Positions 10,301 to 19,517 of a stretch of DNA of 19,517 bases are shown piece after piece. The notes under the pieces were generated by a model, which ran no database searches, was not told the origin of the DNA, and saw only the letters and a list, made by a program, of their open reading frames with translations. This DNA is from Amoebophrya sp. AT5.2 (lineage: Eukaryota; Sar; Dinophyceae; Syndiniales; Amoebophryaceae). Each line of letters begins with the position of its first letter. The first letter of the stretch is position 1. The stretch spans positions 1 through 19,517 of the forward strand of contig RXOD01004653.1 in NCBI GenBank assembly GCA_005223375.1. The letters are read 5' to 3'. The translations under genes were made by a program, and so were the position numbers.

Positions 10301-10853
10301 CCGTCGGCTGCGTTTGCTTTATTGTCGCTTACTTGGTGGACCGGTTCCTACGGGAGCCCTGCGGTGCGGCCTTCTGCCACAACATGGCCGGGTGCCCCAT
10401 CAGCTTTCTGATCCCAAACTTCAACCACAAGGCAATGAAGGCCCTGTTGGTCCAGGTCGGTATGGTTTTCGCGTGCGTTGGGATGAGCGGTCTCGCGGCC
10501 CACATCGAGGCGGACTCGTTCGGCCGCTCGTTGTCGCTGCCCGGAGACGCGTTTCCCGGCAGGGAGGAATGGACCAGAGGTGGAGGCGGAGGTGGTGCAT
10601 CAGGAGCTGGTGGTGGTGGCGGGTTTGGTAGCAAGGACTCGGCGGACATGGAGTCGCCGCACGGGGGACGTGGGCCGGAGGCTGGACAGGAGAGCGATAG
10701 CGACGGTGAGTAGATGAACTAGAGCCGCAAAGTCGAGATGAACCAATGTCCCTGTCTTCAGAACGAGGGCGGGTGCTCCAGAGGTCTAGCGGAAGGGGTA
10801 GGTGGAGCAGGCCGCCCCTCCGTTCTCTCCTAGCGGATGAACAAAAGGCATGA
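7323..10853 (+). CDS. Multi-pass membrane protein of unknown function, about seven TM segments, four exons
   Basis: Proposed exons 7323-8906, 9290-9944, 10175-10705 and 10762-10853 give 953 residues in one frame. The family is not recognised. Predicted membrane segments: about 114-136 (AAICLSFTLAILAYYFGFYV), 149-170 (weaker), 181-209 (Trp/Phe-rich), 537-559, 564-584 (GVMILTPVILSLVVLSLYL), 783-804 and 836-857. TM3 and TM4 are separated by a loop of over 300 residues, and TM5 and TM6 by nearly 200, both charged and low-complexity, so probably disordered. The Cys-bearing loop between TM6 and TM7 (EPCGAAFCHNMAGCP) may be disulfide-linked. A Gly-rich stretch follows TM7. The seven-segment count recalls receptors, but no receptor motif is seen. 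If the last intron is not spliced, the protein ends at 10713 (925 residues). Exon 2 could start at 9281, adding HFQ. The start ATG is supported by its 5' copy at 6686. Confidence 0.65.
8907..9289 (+). other. Intron 1 of the membrane-protein gene
   Basis: Frame 0 of exon 1 stops at TAA 8913-8915, and coding resumes in another frame with LFREHVCHW at 9290. GT at 8907 with AG at 9288-9289 joins ...KSRDL to LFREH in phase 0 (383 nt). A stronger donor consensus, GTAAGT, lies at 8912-8917 but does not pair in frame with that AG. A non-canonical 8913-9280 cut would give DLVW-HFQLFREH. The exact border is therefore uncertain, but removal of this region is required. A 14-bp unit (CACAGTGATAAGAG) is doubled in tandem around 9130-9157. 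Confidence 0.6.
8918..9331 (+). repeat. 51-bp direct repeat: start of exon 2 duplicated at the start of intron 1
   Basis: 8918-8968 and 9281-9331 are 51-bp copies with one difference. The downstream copy is the 5' end of exon 2 (HFQLFREHVCHWTQIVY); the upstream copy sits at the very start of the intron. Each copy contains the acceptor-like TTCCAG followed by CTGTT. The upstream copy is followed by a second GTAAGT donor-like hexamer at 8981-8986. Sequence outside the 51 bp does not match. Confidence 0.9.
9945..10174 (+). other. Intron 2 of the membrane-protein gene (GT-AG, 230 nt)
   Basis: GTACTGCAG begins at 9945 and CGCGCAG ends at 10174. Splicing joins ...KLLQSR to MHGSAGKKVTEK in frame (C|GT gives Arg). 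Base composition drops clearly inside the interval (T-rich from about 9956 to 10140), and stops occur in all frames there. Confidence 0.75.
10706..10761 (+). other. Probable 56-nt intron 3 of the membrane-protein gene
   Basis: GTGAGT at 10706 is a good donor, and TGTCCCTGTCTTCAG ending at 10761 is a good polypyrimidine acceptor. Splicing avoids the TAG at 10711 and adds about 30 residues (ERGRVLQRSS...ADEQKA) to a TGA at 10851-10853. GC-rich sequence stops at the same place, which supports the extra exon. Confidence 0.55.
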
Positions 10854-11325
10854 TTTCTATTGATTCTTCATGGTCGAGGAAGGATCAGGATGGATAGGCG
10901 CTTTAGGGGCGAGAACCCCACCGAATTACGGCCCTCGGAACGTTTTCGATAAACCTCGCCCTCGTCGACTCATGCCGAGGACACATCTTTGTACGTCGGT
11001 CCAAGGACTTCATGGCTGTCATTTTCGTTATCGGTCTATTTTCATTTGGCGTGCCAGGCAGCGGCTGCCTGGAGTTGTCATTGAAAAAAGATAAAAAGGA
11101 GTGATGTGAGCGAAGAGCAGCACGTAGGCGCCCAGAGAGAGTAGTCAAAGTCATAGTGCAGCTGTTTTTAAATATCTTTGTGCTTCATCGAGTTCGATGA
11201 TCAAGATCAACGAACAGGTCACCTGACGTAGCTTGATTTTGCGCTCAGAGATAGTTCTTTCGCTTTTTCGAGGGAGACAAGCATAAGCCCCCTTAAAACG
11301 CTATTTCCAAATCCGAAGGAATCTG
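10854..11325. other. Intergenic region
   Basis: No supported gene. It contains a compact perfect hairpin at 11054-11072 (CCAGGCAGC, one loop base, GCTGCCTGG). Short open frames on both strands (10870-11094 + and 10903-11154 -) overlap and show no coding features. The last part is the 5' flank of the ubiquitin/DUF4139 gene. Confidence 0.45.
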
Positions 11326-14175
11326 ATGGCGTCGCAAGCATCTTCCGCGCAGGCGCGGGCCAGTCGCGTTTCCCGCGCGCCCGGTTTGCCGCTGCGACGA
11401 GTCACGCTGTACAAAAACGATCTTGCTTTGCACGAACGCGAGGCAGTTCCCCCAGGCGGCGACGACAACGAGAATCACGACGATAGCAAAACGAATTTCA
11501 CGCTTCGCATTCCTGACTCCAGGGTAGCGCTGGTGCAGGACACCCTAAGTTGCCGGCTGGCCTCTGGCGCCGCGGTGAGCGTGCGCCAACGCGAGAAGAA
11601 GGGCCCATCCTCTTCTGGGGTTGCAGGAGGCGGGGGAACATTCGCCCCGACCGCGCGTCGCCGGGCCAACCTGGCCGTCAACGACAAACTGGGGGATTTG
11701 CTCGAGTCTTGCCGAGGCGCGGAAGTTCGCATCCGCTTATCTCTAGTACCTGCTGGCGACGGTCACGGTGCGGTCGCCGCAAATAATAAATTTTCCGCGT
11801 CGTCCCCCCAAGGACGAAGCTCAACGGCCGCAATGAACCAGGGCGGAGAAGTGGAAGACCGGACGGGGGCGATTTTCATGGTCGAGAAGGCAAAGGTGAT
11901 GCTGTCCGAGAGCGAGAGCGAAATCCGCCCCACGACGTTGGTTCTGTTCGAGAACGGGTGTCTCTCGCGGATCCCGCTCGGCAACGTAGAGTCCGTTTTC
12001 TTTGCGGAGGCGCGTCTGCGCGACGCGCTAACGGCGATGCTGACGGAAAGCGTGTCGCGCCACGACCTCGTGTTGGAGGAAGACGCGCGTCGGTGCTTCG
12101 ACATCGAGGGAGGTCCTCGTGGGGGGCCTCTACAGGTTTCCTACATCGACGCTGCGCGGCAGTGGAAGTGCAGCTACCACCTGCGGCTGGAGAGAAAAGC
12201 CGCGGATCATAGTTTTCTCGCTTCGGAAATTTTGTCTCTGGAGATGTTCGCGCAGGTGGCGAATACTACGGAGGAGGACTGGCAGCGAGTCGAGCTCTGT
12301 CTCATCGCGAACGAGTTGGAGCTGGTGAACAAGAACGCCGCGGGAACAAGTACACCTGGTGCGTCGAAAACATCGAAGCCCGAGACTGGACGTAGTGGTG
12401 GTGGTCAAGTGTTCGTGAAGACCCTCACCGGGAAGACGCTAACGATCGACACGGAGCGAGGCACGACGATCGCAGAGCTGAAGATGAAGATCCAGGACAA
12501 GGAGGGTATCCCCCCGGACCAGCAGCGGCTGATTTTTGCCGGCAAACAGCTCGAGGACGAGCGCACGATGGGCGACTACAACATCCAGAAGGAGTCGACG
12601 ATCCATCTGGTGCTTCGCCTCCGCGGCGGGCCGGACCTTCCCGACGAAAGTGGGGTGGAAAAGCAAAAGCAGGGAGTTACCAACTCTACTAAACCCGAAG
12701 CACGAAAAGTAGCCGAGTTTGAGTCCCTCGACGCGAGTCACACGAGCGGAGTAACGGAAACCGTTGTGTACCAAGTGGCCGAACCGGTGTGCGTCGGCGC
12801 CAGCGAAACCGCGTCGGTGCGGGTGATGACGTTGGAATTGCGAGGCTCACGAGTGCTGGTGTTCGACTACGACGACAACCCGCTGAACGCGGCCAAAGCG
12901 GTCCACCTGTGGAACACATCGTCGGGCGCTGCTGGAAACGAGGTGGACGAGAGCATAGTAGACCAAATACCAGAGGAAGGGACCCATAATACTGCCACGA
13001 CCGGTAGACCCACGGCAGCCGAGAATCTTGACGCAGCCGCCCCGGCCAATACCAATCCCGTGCTCGCTCCCGGCACCATGACGATTATCGACGGGGGGTT
13101 TTACTGCAACCAGTCGCTGTTCGCGCCGATGATTCCCGGTGACGACCAGTTGATTCGGTACGGCTTTGACACGGCCAACGCCATCGACAGGAAAATCAAG
13201 GCCGAGAAGTCCGAAATCGTGCGCGCGGAGGCTGCTCGTGGTGAACCAAGCGGAAACCACATCGCTGGTGCTTGTTCCACCTTTTCGCTCGTCCACAAAA
13301 AGGTGAAAACGTTCGAATACTCAGTGACAAACAACAGCGTTTTTTCCGTCCCGGTCTTGTATATCGATCACACGGCCAGCGCGAAAGACGGGGGATACAT
13401 GATCCACACTTCCGAAGAAACGACGGCCGGAGTTGTAAAGGACCACGACGCCTCCAAGGGCTCCCACGACGGCGGGCCAGCAGTTGTGACTATCGCAAAG
13501 AGAACGACGTCCTTCGTGCGGTTCTCGCTGCGTTTGGCCGCGCAGGAAACGGTGAGTTTTACCGTCGACGAGGTCGCGGGTGTGGAGGAAACGCTTGCTG
13601 GCAAGGCGCTGGCGGACTTCCTGGCGCAAGCGCGGTGTGAGAACTTGCTGAAGAGCGGGGTTCTGGCAACAGGCGTCCACAAAAGCATGGCCCTCGCCGT
13701 GCAGAGAAACCGGAAGCGCGATATGCTCGCGAACGTTGCCGACGGCATCTTGCACGACAAGTTTTTCATCGCGGAATCGGGTGACCCTCTCGAGGATAGT
13801 TTCCCCGCCCAGGTGCTGAATCCGATGAAGAAACTGCGGGAGGTTCGAGGGACGCTGAGCGACGCGGAGGGGCGGTTGCGGGCGGACCGGGCGGCAATCG
13901 ACAAACTGTTCTCGGACCAGGAGCGGTTGCGCCAGAACGTGATGGCGTTGGAGAAGGTGGGCGACAGCGACAGCAAGGAAAAGCTGGTAAGCCGATACAT
14001 GGGGGACCTGGACAAAATGGAGGACGTGATTGGCGCGAGAAGGACTGCGGTTGCGGAGGGGGAAGTCAGTGTCGGAAAGCTGAAGGAGCAGCTGGGGAGG
14101 GTCACAGCAGAAATGAGGGACGCAGCGAGCAAAGAAAAAAACAAAATGGACGCGGAAGAGAAAGGAGGGGTCTGA
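11326..14175 (+). CDS. DUF4139-domain protein with an internal ubiquitin domain and C-terminal coiled coil, 949 aa
   Basis: Single frame, ATG 11326 to TGA 14173-14175, no intron needed. The N-terminal part (about 22-80; [16 protein letters not shown], then [21 protein letters not shown]) and about 200-345 match the beta-rich start of DUF4139/MuiA-like proteins from memory of the family, including the typical [20 protein letters not shown] strand-turn motif (about 304-323). The second DUF4139 half follows later: [20 protein letters not shown], then [19 protein letters not shown] whole ubiquitin (residues 360-435) sits between the halves, flanked by Gly/Ser/Lys-rich linkers. Residues about 832-945 form a charged coiled coil with the pattern DQERLRQN...[12 protein letters not shown] seen at the end of DUF4139 proteins. 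No signal peptide or TM is seen. Molecular function is unknown; the ubiquitin implies interaction with ubiquitin receptors or enzymes, which is inference. Confidence 0.88.
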   Translation: MASQASSAQARASRVSRAPGLPLRRVTLYKNDLALHEREAVPPGGDDNENHDDSKTNFTLRIPDSRVALVQDTLSCRLASGAAVSVRQREKKGPSSSGVAGGGGTFAPTARRRANLAVNDKLGDLLESCRGAEVRIRLSLVPAGDGHGAVAANNKFSASSPQGRSSTAAMNQGGEVEDRTGAIFMVEKAKVMLSESESEIRPTTLVLFENGCLSRIPLGNVESVFFAEARLRDALTAMLTESVSRHDLVLEEDARRCFDIEGGPRGGPLQVSYIDAARQWKCSYHLRLERKAADHSFLASEILSLEMFAQVANTTEEDWQRVELCLIANELELVNKNAAGTSTPGASKTSKPETGRSGGGQVFVKTLTGKTLTIDTERGTTIAELKMKIQDKEGIPPDQQRLIFAGKQLEDERTMGDYNIQKESTIHLVLRLRGGPDLPDESGVEKQKQGVTNSTKPEARKVAEFESLDASHTSGVTETVVYQVAEPVCVGASETASVRVMTLELRGSRVLVFDYDDNPLNAAKAVHLWNTSSGAAGNEVDESIVDQIPEEGTHNTATTGRPTAAENLDAAAPANTNPVLAPGTMTIIDGGFYCNQSLFAPMIPGDDQLIRYGFDTANAIDRKIKAEKSEIVRAEAARGEPSGNHIAGACSTFSLVHKKVKTFEYSVTNNSVFSVPVLYIDHTASAKDGGYMIHTSEETTAGVVKDHDASKGSHDGGPAVVTIAKRTTSFVRFSLRLAAQETVSFTVDEVAGVEETLAGKALADFLAQARCENLLKSGVLATGVHKSMALAVQRNRKRDMLANVADGILHDKFFIAESGDPLEDSFPAQVLNPMKKLREVRGTLSDAEGRLRADRAAIDKLFSDQERLRQNVMALEKVGDSDSKEKLVSRYMGDLDKMEDVIGARRTAVAEGEVSVGKLKEQLGRVTAEMRDAASKEKNKMDAEEKGGV
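12403..12630 (+). other. Embedded ubiquitin domain (residues 360-435)
   Basis: From [14 protein letters not shown] to [12 protein letters not shown] the 76 positions align to ubiquitin without gaps. Lysines equivalent to K6, K11, K27, K29, K33, K48 and K63 are all present, as are L8, I44 and V70 of the hydrophobic patch. Met1 is replaced by Gly (GGQVFVK) and Ile3 by Val; most other changes lie in the 14-28 segment ([13 protein letters not shown]). The RGG end is followed by Pro, a residue that usually blocks deubiquitinase cleavage, so the domain probably stays in the chain. Confidence 0.95.
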
Positions 14176-15097
14176 GAAAATGTTGTACTGGGGTGGTTTT
14201 TTTGGTCCATGTGCCTGAGCTCGCAGAACTTGATCATGTGTCACCAGGGCTTGTTTACGTCCATCGGATACAGCAACGGCGAGCACTGCGCTATTAATTT
14301 CTTTTATTATCGGGACCACGATTGATATCGATTGCAAATACCTAATCGTCCGTCGTGCAAATACCAGGAGACCGTGTAAAAAAGCTATGATTTTTTATAG
14401 TTGTAAGAAGTCAGACTATTCGTATTCCCTCAGACTACATGCATCAGCCTAGCGTCGATGTCTCACCATGACACTACTTATTCTTTAGGCTCTCTGTCTT
14501 CAAGTCACCAAGCAATCGATTTCAAAAATCAAAAATAATCAAACTACTGATAAAAATCTGATCACAACCAAACACCCGGATCCAGGAGGTAGGGCATCAG
14601 GTATGGTCACCGTAGCTTTCTTAATAGTCTGCTGCATTCCTAAACCTAATCCGTGTGATTCCCTCACAGATCCCTCGTTCTGGGTCTACACAAAAAACCG
14701 GCTCTATTAGTCTGTCACTTACAACGCGGTATTACAAATTTAAGCATTCATCACTGCGTTCTTGTTGTGCGGGTGCGTCGCCTGTGGTTGGATTGCCGGG
14801 TACTGTTCCCTCAAAGGTCCACTTTCGTCGTCGGGTCAGACAGCCCTGGGCTGCGGAAACACATGCCTAACTCGGGGGACCCCCTCCTGCTGGGAAGTAA
14901 GTACTCCCGCCAGGCCCATGCCCTCACTCTGCGGCCATTTTGTGGCTTGGAGCGCAGCAGAGTCGACCCTCATCATCATCATCATCACCACCAACAAAAA
15001 TTACTGTCTTGTCGTGCAGGTTCGCGTTTAAGCGACGAGCGAAACTATACTAAAACTTTTTGTGTTTTTGTTTTATGGGAACGATTATACAACTAGC
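14176..15097. other. Intergenic region / probable 5' UTR with a possible intron
   Basis: No gene is called. GTAAGTAC at 14898 and TGTCTTGTCGTGCAG ending at 15020 form a good donor/acceptor pair 123 nt apart, so the transcript of the next gene may have a 5' UTR intron here. A (CAT)n-like microsatellite lies at about 14970-14988. A 35-codon ATG frame at 14603-14710 (MVTVAFLIVCC...) is too short to support. An upstream ORF, ATG 15075 to TGA 15113, overlaps the next gene's start out of frame. Confidence 0.4.
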
Positions 15098-18000
15098 ATG
15101 GCAATCATGTTGAAGCTGACCCTGACTACTCGCGCAGACCGACGCGTGTCTCTTCGCATCTGCTCCGTGCGGGAAGCTTTTTTCTTCTTCAACATCTTGG
15201 GCGCGTGCGTTTTTCCTCGCACGCGCGCGGCGGTCTCGTCGGATCAGAGCATCATCGGGACCACAGAACAAAGTCCAGAACGACGACAACGATTGCAAGA
15301 AGACCAACATGATCAAGTTCCCACTGCCGGGTCCTCCGTGAGTTTGTTCCGTACCGCCCCCGCCGGCGTTTCCTCCAGGTCCAGGGGGCATCTGGGTCTT
15401 GCAACCTCGGAAAATGATTTGATCGGCGAGAAGCATCGAGATGAGCAGTTCGAAGCAGTTGTCGCTATCCCAGGAACGGTTCCGCCCTGCTCACTTTTTG
15501 GGAAAGCCACCTCTTCCCAAGAATGTCATCAGGATCAGCCGCCGCGCGTCCGATCTGCGTGGGACGAAAATGAAATGTCTCCGCGGACGAGTCAGACGAC
15601 GACGCATGATTCAGCCTGCCGACCATCGGCACGGCTGCGACATTGGATGCTTACGTGCGGCAAGGTTGCTTTTGTGGCCGCGTTTCTATGTCAGGCGGAG
15701 CTGCTTCGGTGCTTCAACACGGAAAACGCAGCCAGAGAAGGCTTGGACAATGGAGTGAATCAAACAAGTCCCCCTCCGGCTGCGGGGCCGAGTTCTTTGG
15801 TGGCGAGTACGACGGCGCAGGCGGGGCGCAGCCCATTCCTCTCCACCGCCACGACTACCGCGAGGCCTCCGGGCGTCGACGCATCATCGTGCGAACAAGT
15901 TGCAGAAGAAGCCAGCACATGGATGATGATCGAGCAAGACCATCGTCGCCGTATGTTCGCTAGTGACGAGATCGGCCTGCTTCGGATGCTTTCGATGCGC
16001 CGGCTAACGGGACTGCTGTGGGCACTCGACCAGAACGAGAGTAGTTCGGCCTTCCAAGAGCTGTTCGTACCTCCTGGACCTGAGCGGGCCGCTCAGCTCG
16101 AGGCAATGTCGCAGGGTGATGGGAGGGGGCCGAGCAGTTCGTTGCCCAATAATATCGCGATCGACAGGATGAACAGCTCGTCGATGATGGGAGAAGATGA
16201 AAGGGATATTAAAGAGCTCTGCCTCGAGGAGATGACCGTGCTGGAGGAAGCCTGCATTGTCGATGTCTTGCTCGGGGGACGTGATGTGGTCCCCAGAAGG
16301 GCCTCGTCTTCTGTGACGGACGACGGTTCGACGGTTCCGCCCGCCGCTGCTCTCCGCTCCTTTCTACGACGTCGACCGGACTCAGATGAAGGCGACGACG
16401 AGAAGGACGGAAAAGTAGAACTAGAAGCGCTGGCGTCTTCGCTATCAAAGTTGCAGCTGAAAGAGCAGCAGGGCGATACTTTTGCACCTCCAGCGTCGTC
16501 GGCTGCCGGGAAGATGTCCTCACAAACCGAAACGAACCGGGGCAGGTTACTGGGCCCATCGGGTGGAGGTGGTAGCCGCGGCCTCGGCAACAACGTCAGT
16601 GCGGGTACCTGCCCGGAGCGAGTGTTGCTCGAGGTGGTGGCGCGCCGTTGCGAGCTGCATCGGAGGGAGGCGCAGCGGCTGAGTTGGAGCGATTCTCTGC
16701 AAGCGATCTCGGAGGCTGTGGCGCTGGATTTGGAGACGTGGGCCACGCGCCACCGCCTGGACCTGAGCGACAGCGGTGGCAGCTCTCGAAGACTCGGAGC
16801 GTTAAAGTGGCGCGCCGCGCAGACGCTGGCGAGCATCCAGGAGTTGGACCAGGTGATCGCCACGCTCCGAGTGGTGCCCCTCCACAGGCTCATCACAGGT
16901 GATCAGGAGCTTATGGCAGCAGACTTACCTGGGAAGGCGCTGCCTCCTTTTTGGAGTGCGCTCCCGTTCGTCGTGCGCTGCGCTTTGCTTCGGATGTCTA
17001 CCGTCTGCGGAATTGGTTCCCTGCTGTACGTCCTGAATATCCACAGACTGGCAATTTGCGTCGCCCGTAGGTTGCGTAGTTCCTCGCCCACTGCTACAAC
17101 AGGCAGCAAGATGTCTCAGCCGCAGCCGCGTGCCGAGGATCAAGTGGAGGAGCTGCCAGAAGGTGGAGTAGGTCAGGAACATACTACCGGCCCAGATGAG
17201 CGGCGTCTCTCTGTCGAGCACGAAGTTGGCGAAGAGGCCGCAGAATTCGGCGAAGAAGTTGCGCAGCCCTCTTCCCCTCTGCCTCGCCCTCCGACGCGTC
17301 AAGGTCAGGCCGCTTCTTCATCGTCGGGCGGCTCGTTATCTTCAGACGAGGCAGCATTATTTCAGGAAGCCGAGGACGCGCGATCGCAGGAGAGCGGCAA
17401 AGTAAGCAGCAAGGAGTCAGGAGCGAGAGCGGGCGACGCCGCCGACGGCGGTTCTTCTCTGTCTTTCTCTCTAACTCTCTCTTCTTCTTCTTCTTCTTCT
17501 CCGTCCCGAACATCCTCCGCCTTTAGGCAGATTCCGACCTCTGTATCGGAAGTGGGGCGGAACGGATATCAAGGGGCGGAGACCCGCGCTTTGTTTCAGG
17601 GGGAATGGCAGCTGCAGCGACTGGAGAACTTCGGGGAGGAGTACTATCCCGAAAAGAATCCGAAGCTGTTCCAGCTGCGGCGACACATGTGCGGCTTCCG
17701 GATTTTCGGCGACATCATGGAGGACCTGTGGGGCGGCGAGCCGACGGAGATCTTCTTCGTCCACCTCCGGAAACTGGAAAGGAGGCTGCTGCACATGGAC
17801 CGCATCGCGCGACTCCTTGCCACGGCCGAGGACGCGACCTCCGGCCGGGCGTTCCTGCATCCTTGCAGTGCGGTCGAATTTGATGAGGTGGCAAGCTGCG
17901 GGGGTGCCTCCTGGGCTGCGAGTGAGCTTTTGTCGGAACGTGACGAAGTTTGCTCGAGCACGACGTCCGCGCTCAGAAACGCCGCGGAGATGTCGGGGCG

Positions 18001-18993
18001 AGCGGATGAGGCACCGCCGAGCCGCGCGAGCTCGCCCAGCATCGAACAAGTAGACCTCGAGATGCAGATCAGAGACGGGGGCGGCTGGCTTGCTACCCGA
18101 GATGATCATCTTCACGACCAGCGACGGAAGTTGAAGAAGGAGGTGGTGGAGCCGCTGGCTGCCTTTCCCGGCAGTGAGGGGACGAACTTCCTGCGCGGGC
18201 TCAAGACCACTAAGGCGAGTTACATGATGCACCTCGAGAAGCGGCCTGCAAACGGGCTGGACGGTGCTACTTGCCTAGGTAGCTACATTGAGTGACTCCT
18301 TTACTAGTTATGGTGGGCTAGTCCTCGTTTTATGGCATTCTAGGTAGACTGTGTTGAGACAGTCAGTCCATCCTTCGACGAAAATAAACGAAAGTGGATA
18401 TTAGTCCTGACCTGCAGCTGAAGCTGTGCCAGGTAGAAAGAAGACAGACGCGCTGTTCTTAATCTTACTTGCTTCTACAGGTGGGCACGGGCAGGCCATC
18501 CCCACCGCCAAGAAGAGCTGCGCCTGTGCCACCTGCTCACCTTGCAGAATAGAAAAAATGAACGCTCATAACTCTGCTTCTACAGGTTGTTCCGGCAGAG
18601 GCAAGCGAAGCGCGACGGCCGCCTGGGAGGCAGCACAAGAAGATGAAAGCTGCACCACGATGGAGGACGACGAGCTCGAGCTTGTCATCACGCGCCTTCC
18701 CCCCGGCTTCGGCAAAGCAGAGGTGAGCGAGGCCTTGACCCACGTAGCAGGAGCAGGAGCAGGACGAGAAGGCGGCGCTGAAGGTGAGGCAGATGCTGAT
18801 GGGAGTGAAACTGGATTGCTGTGCCCGTCAACGCTTCCGAGGGAAGTATATCGGCGCGCGACGGGTGCGCGCTTCGTGCCGCTGCTCCAGCGACGCAAAT
18901 GAATGGAGGGAGACAGAGAGACAGCGTGCTTTGCTTCTGCGGGCGCGGGGGGCGCACCAGCAGGAGGAGCCGCCGCCGGCTGAGTCAGTTTGA
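15098..18993 (+). CDS. Large membrane protein of unknown function, about 1,221 aa, three exons proposed
   Basis: The long first exon starts at ATG 15098 (Met-Ala-Ile-Met) and stays open to TGA 18293-18295; splice signals suggest it ends at 18278 and joins 18481-18722 and 18751-18993. The family is not recognised. Hydrophobic segments: about 26-38 after a basic N-terminus (possible signal or anchor), 182-206 (WMLTCGKVAFVAAFLC) and 622-656 (LPFVVRCALLRM...LLYVLNIHRLAICVA). Between them lie acidic, Ser/Gly-rich, probably disordered stretches, including a poly-Ser run around 17485-17502. The most protein-like block is about 835-913 (GEWQLQRLENFGEEYY...CGFRIFGDIMEDLW...HLRKLERRLLHMDRIA), probably a helical domain. 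The proposed C-terminus is charged and Cys-containing (KVRQMLMGVKLDCCARQRF...). If exon 1 is terminal, the protein has 1,065 residues and ends SYIE. The first exon is well supported, the 3' exons moderately. Confidence 0.65.
18279..18480 (+). other. Probable intron (202 nt) in the 15098 gene
   Basis: GTAGCT follows CTAG at 18279, and CTTGCTTCTACAG ends at 18480. Splicing gives G|GT (Gly) and runs on in frame into GGHGQAIPTAKK. The interval is AT-richer and has stops in frame. A second donor in the same phase exists at 18264. A second acceptor in the same phase ends at 18585. Confidence 0.5.
18723..18750 (+). other. Possible 28-nt micro-intron in the 15098 gene
   Basis: GTGAGC at 18723 and GTAGCAG ending at 18750 join ...PPGFGKAE to EQEQDEKAALKVRQ in phase 0. 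The new frame is open to TGA 18991-18993, exactly where GC-rich sequence gives way to AT-rich flank. Without splicing, the frame ends at 18902 in a less convincing Gly/Ala-rich tail. An acceptor six bases on (18756) also keeps the frame. Confidence 0.45.
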
Positions 18994-19517
18994 TTCGTTT
19001 TACGACAGCGGGCCCGTCTTCTTGGAAAACACTATTTTTTTAATGTATCCCACCCGTTTTTCTTTTTTAGTTTTATTAAATTTGAAACCAGATGATCCAG
19101 AACCACGGGCCAGCCTGAGCAGCTACTCCACATTCTTTACCTACTTTTCTGTTTTCTTCTTTCGCCGTGCTCGTTTAGTTCATGGGAAAAGATCATATAA
19201 ATTTAATATGCCCCGTAGGTGTAGGACGGCATTTGTCAGATCCGGGGACCGTGGGCGGCCACAGCTACTTTACTGTCAGCCTGCTGGGCCGGTCGGTGTA
19301 TCTGTATTTCGCGGCTTCCCGCCCGCCTAGTTCGGCTCTTGTTCCGGCTGCGCCTCTCCCAAATGAAATTTAGGGTGTTTTCGCATTTCTGTCTGAGCCG
19401 AAAGAACCCCACGGCGTCCGTTGAGCTTCTTAACGGATTCAGAGTCCGTGCGTGCCTATCTCTCTCTCATATACGTATTTTCCATATTCTCACACGCAAC
19501 CGCTGCGGCGGGCCACC
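18994..19517. other. 3' flank, no supported gene
   Basis: T-rich just after 18993 (a run of seven T near 19035 and more T-rich stretches to about 19170), as expected for a 3' UTR. From about 19200 GC rises, and open frames to 19330 and 19373 exist, but none has a convincing domain. This could be the start of another gene cut by the window edge. Confidence 0.35.

Noticed and set aside
12403..12630. Separate polyubiquitin gene
   Set aside because: One unit only, no Met1, no ribosomal fusion partner, and the frame is open on both sides into DUF4139-like sequence.
13321..14337. 338- and 289-codon open frames on the - strand
   Set aside because: Antisense to the DUF4139 second half and coiled coil; no domain, and composition typical of shadow frames.
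14609..14616. ACCGTAGC resembling the start of the dinoflagellate spliced leader
   Set aside because: Only eight bases match and the following sequence diverges; chance is sufficient.
14762..15031. Cys-rich frames upstream of the 15098 gene
   Set aside because: They open only at TTG or other non-ATG codons and span a likely UTR intron with strong splice signals.
18899..19330. 143-codon ATG frame at the 3' end
   Set aside because: It overlaps the preferred last exon in another frame and runs through T-rich 3' flank, giving Phe/Arg-rich sequence without motifs.

Overview
The window reads as nuclear DNA of a protist. Five protein genes all lie on the + strand, separated by AT-richer gaps of about 0.5-1.6 kb. 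Coding sequence is GC-rich, some genes have spliceosomal introns, and no bacterial operon structure or RNA gene is visible. One-way gene order, eukaryotic ubiquitin, and an intron with non-canonical borders and terminal inverted repeats suggest an alveolate of the dinoflagellate/syndinian kind (Amoebophrya-like genomes are known for such introner elements). This assignment is inference; nothing in the window fixes the species.

Layout. (1) 469-1896: intronless secreted or membrane-anchored protein of unknown function, with an internal 15-residue tandem duplication. (2) 3528-6053: gamma-glutamyltranspeptidase family enzyme, closest in motifs to the bacterial YwrD-like branch, interrupted by a 297-nt intron (about 3710-4006) without GT-AG ends and carrying an 11-bp inverted repeat near its termini. 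(3) 6054-7322: repeat-rich gap holding a truncated copy of the next gene's 5' end and two tandem repeats. (4) 7323-10853: multi-exon membrane protein with about seven predicted membrane segments and very long polar loops; its first intron begins with a 51-bp copy of the next exon. (5) 11326-14175: 949-residue DUF4139-type protein with a near-perfect ubiquitin embedded in the middle of the DUF4139 region, ending in a coiled coil. (6) 15098-18993: roughly 1,220-residue membrane protein of unknown function whose long first exon appears to be spliced to two short 3' exons.

The genes show no common pathway. The most notable items are the internal ubiquitin (all seven lysines and the RGG end kept, initiator Met lost, Pro after the Gly-Gly), the inverted-repeat intron in the GGT gene, and two partial duplications of exon ends around the seven-segment membrane protein. 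Splice models were built by eye from reading frame, splice consensus and base composition; only the GGT intron is also constrained by family alignment from memory. None has transcript support here.
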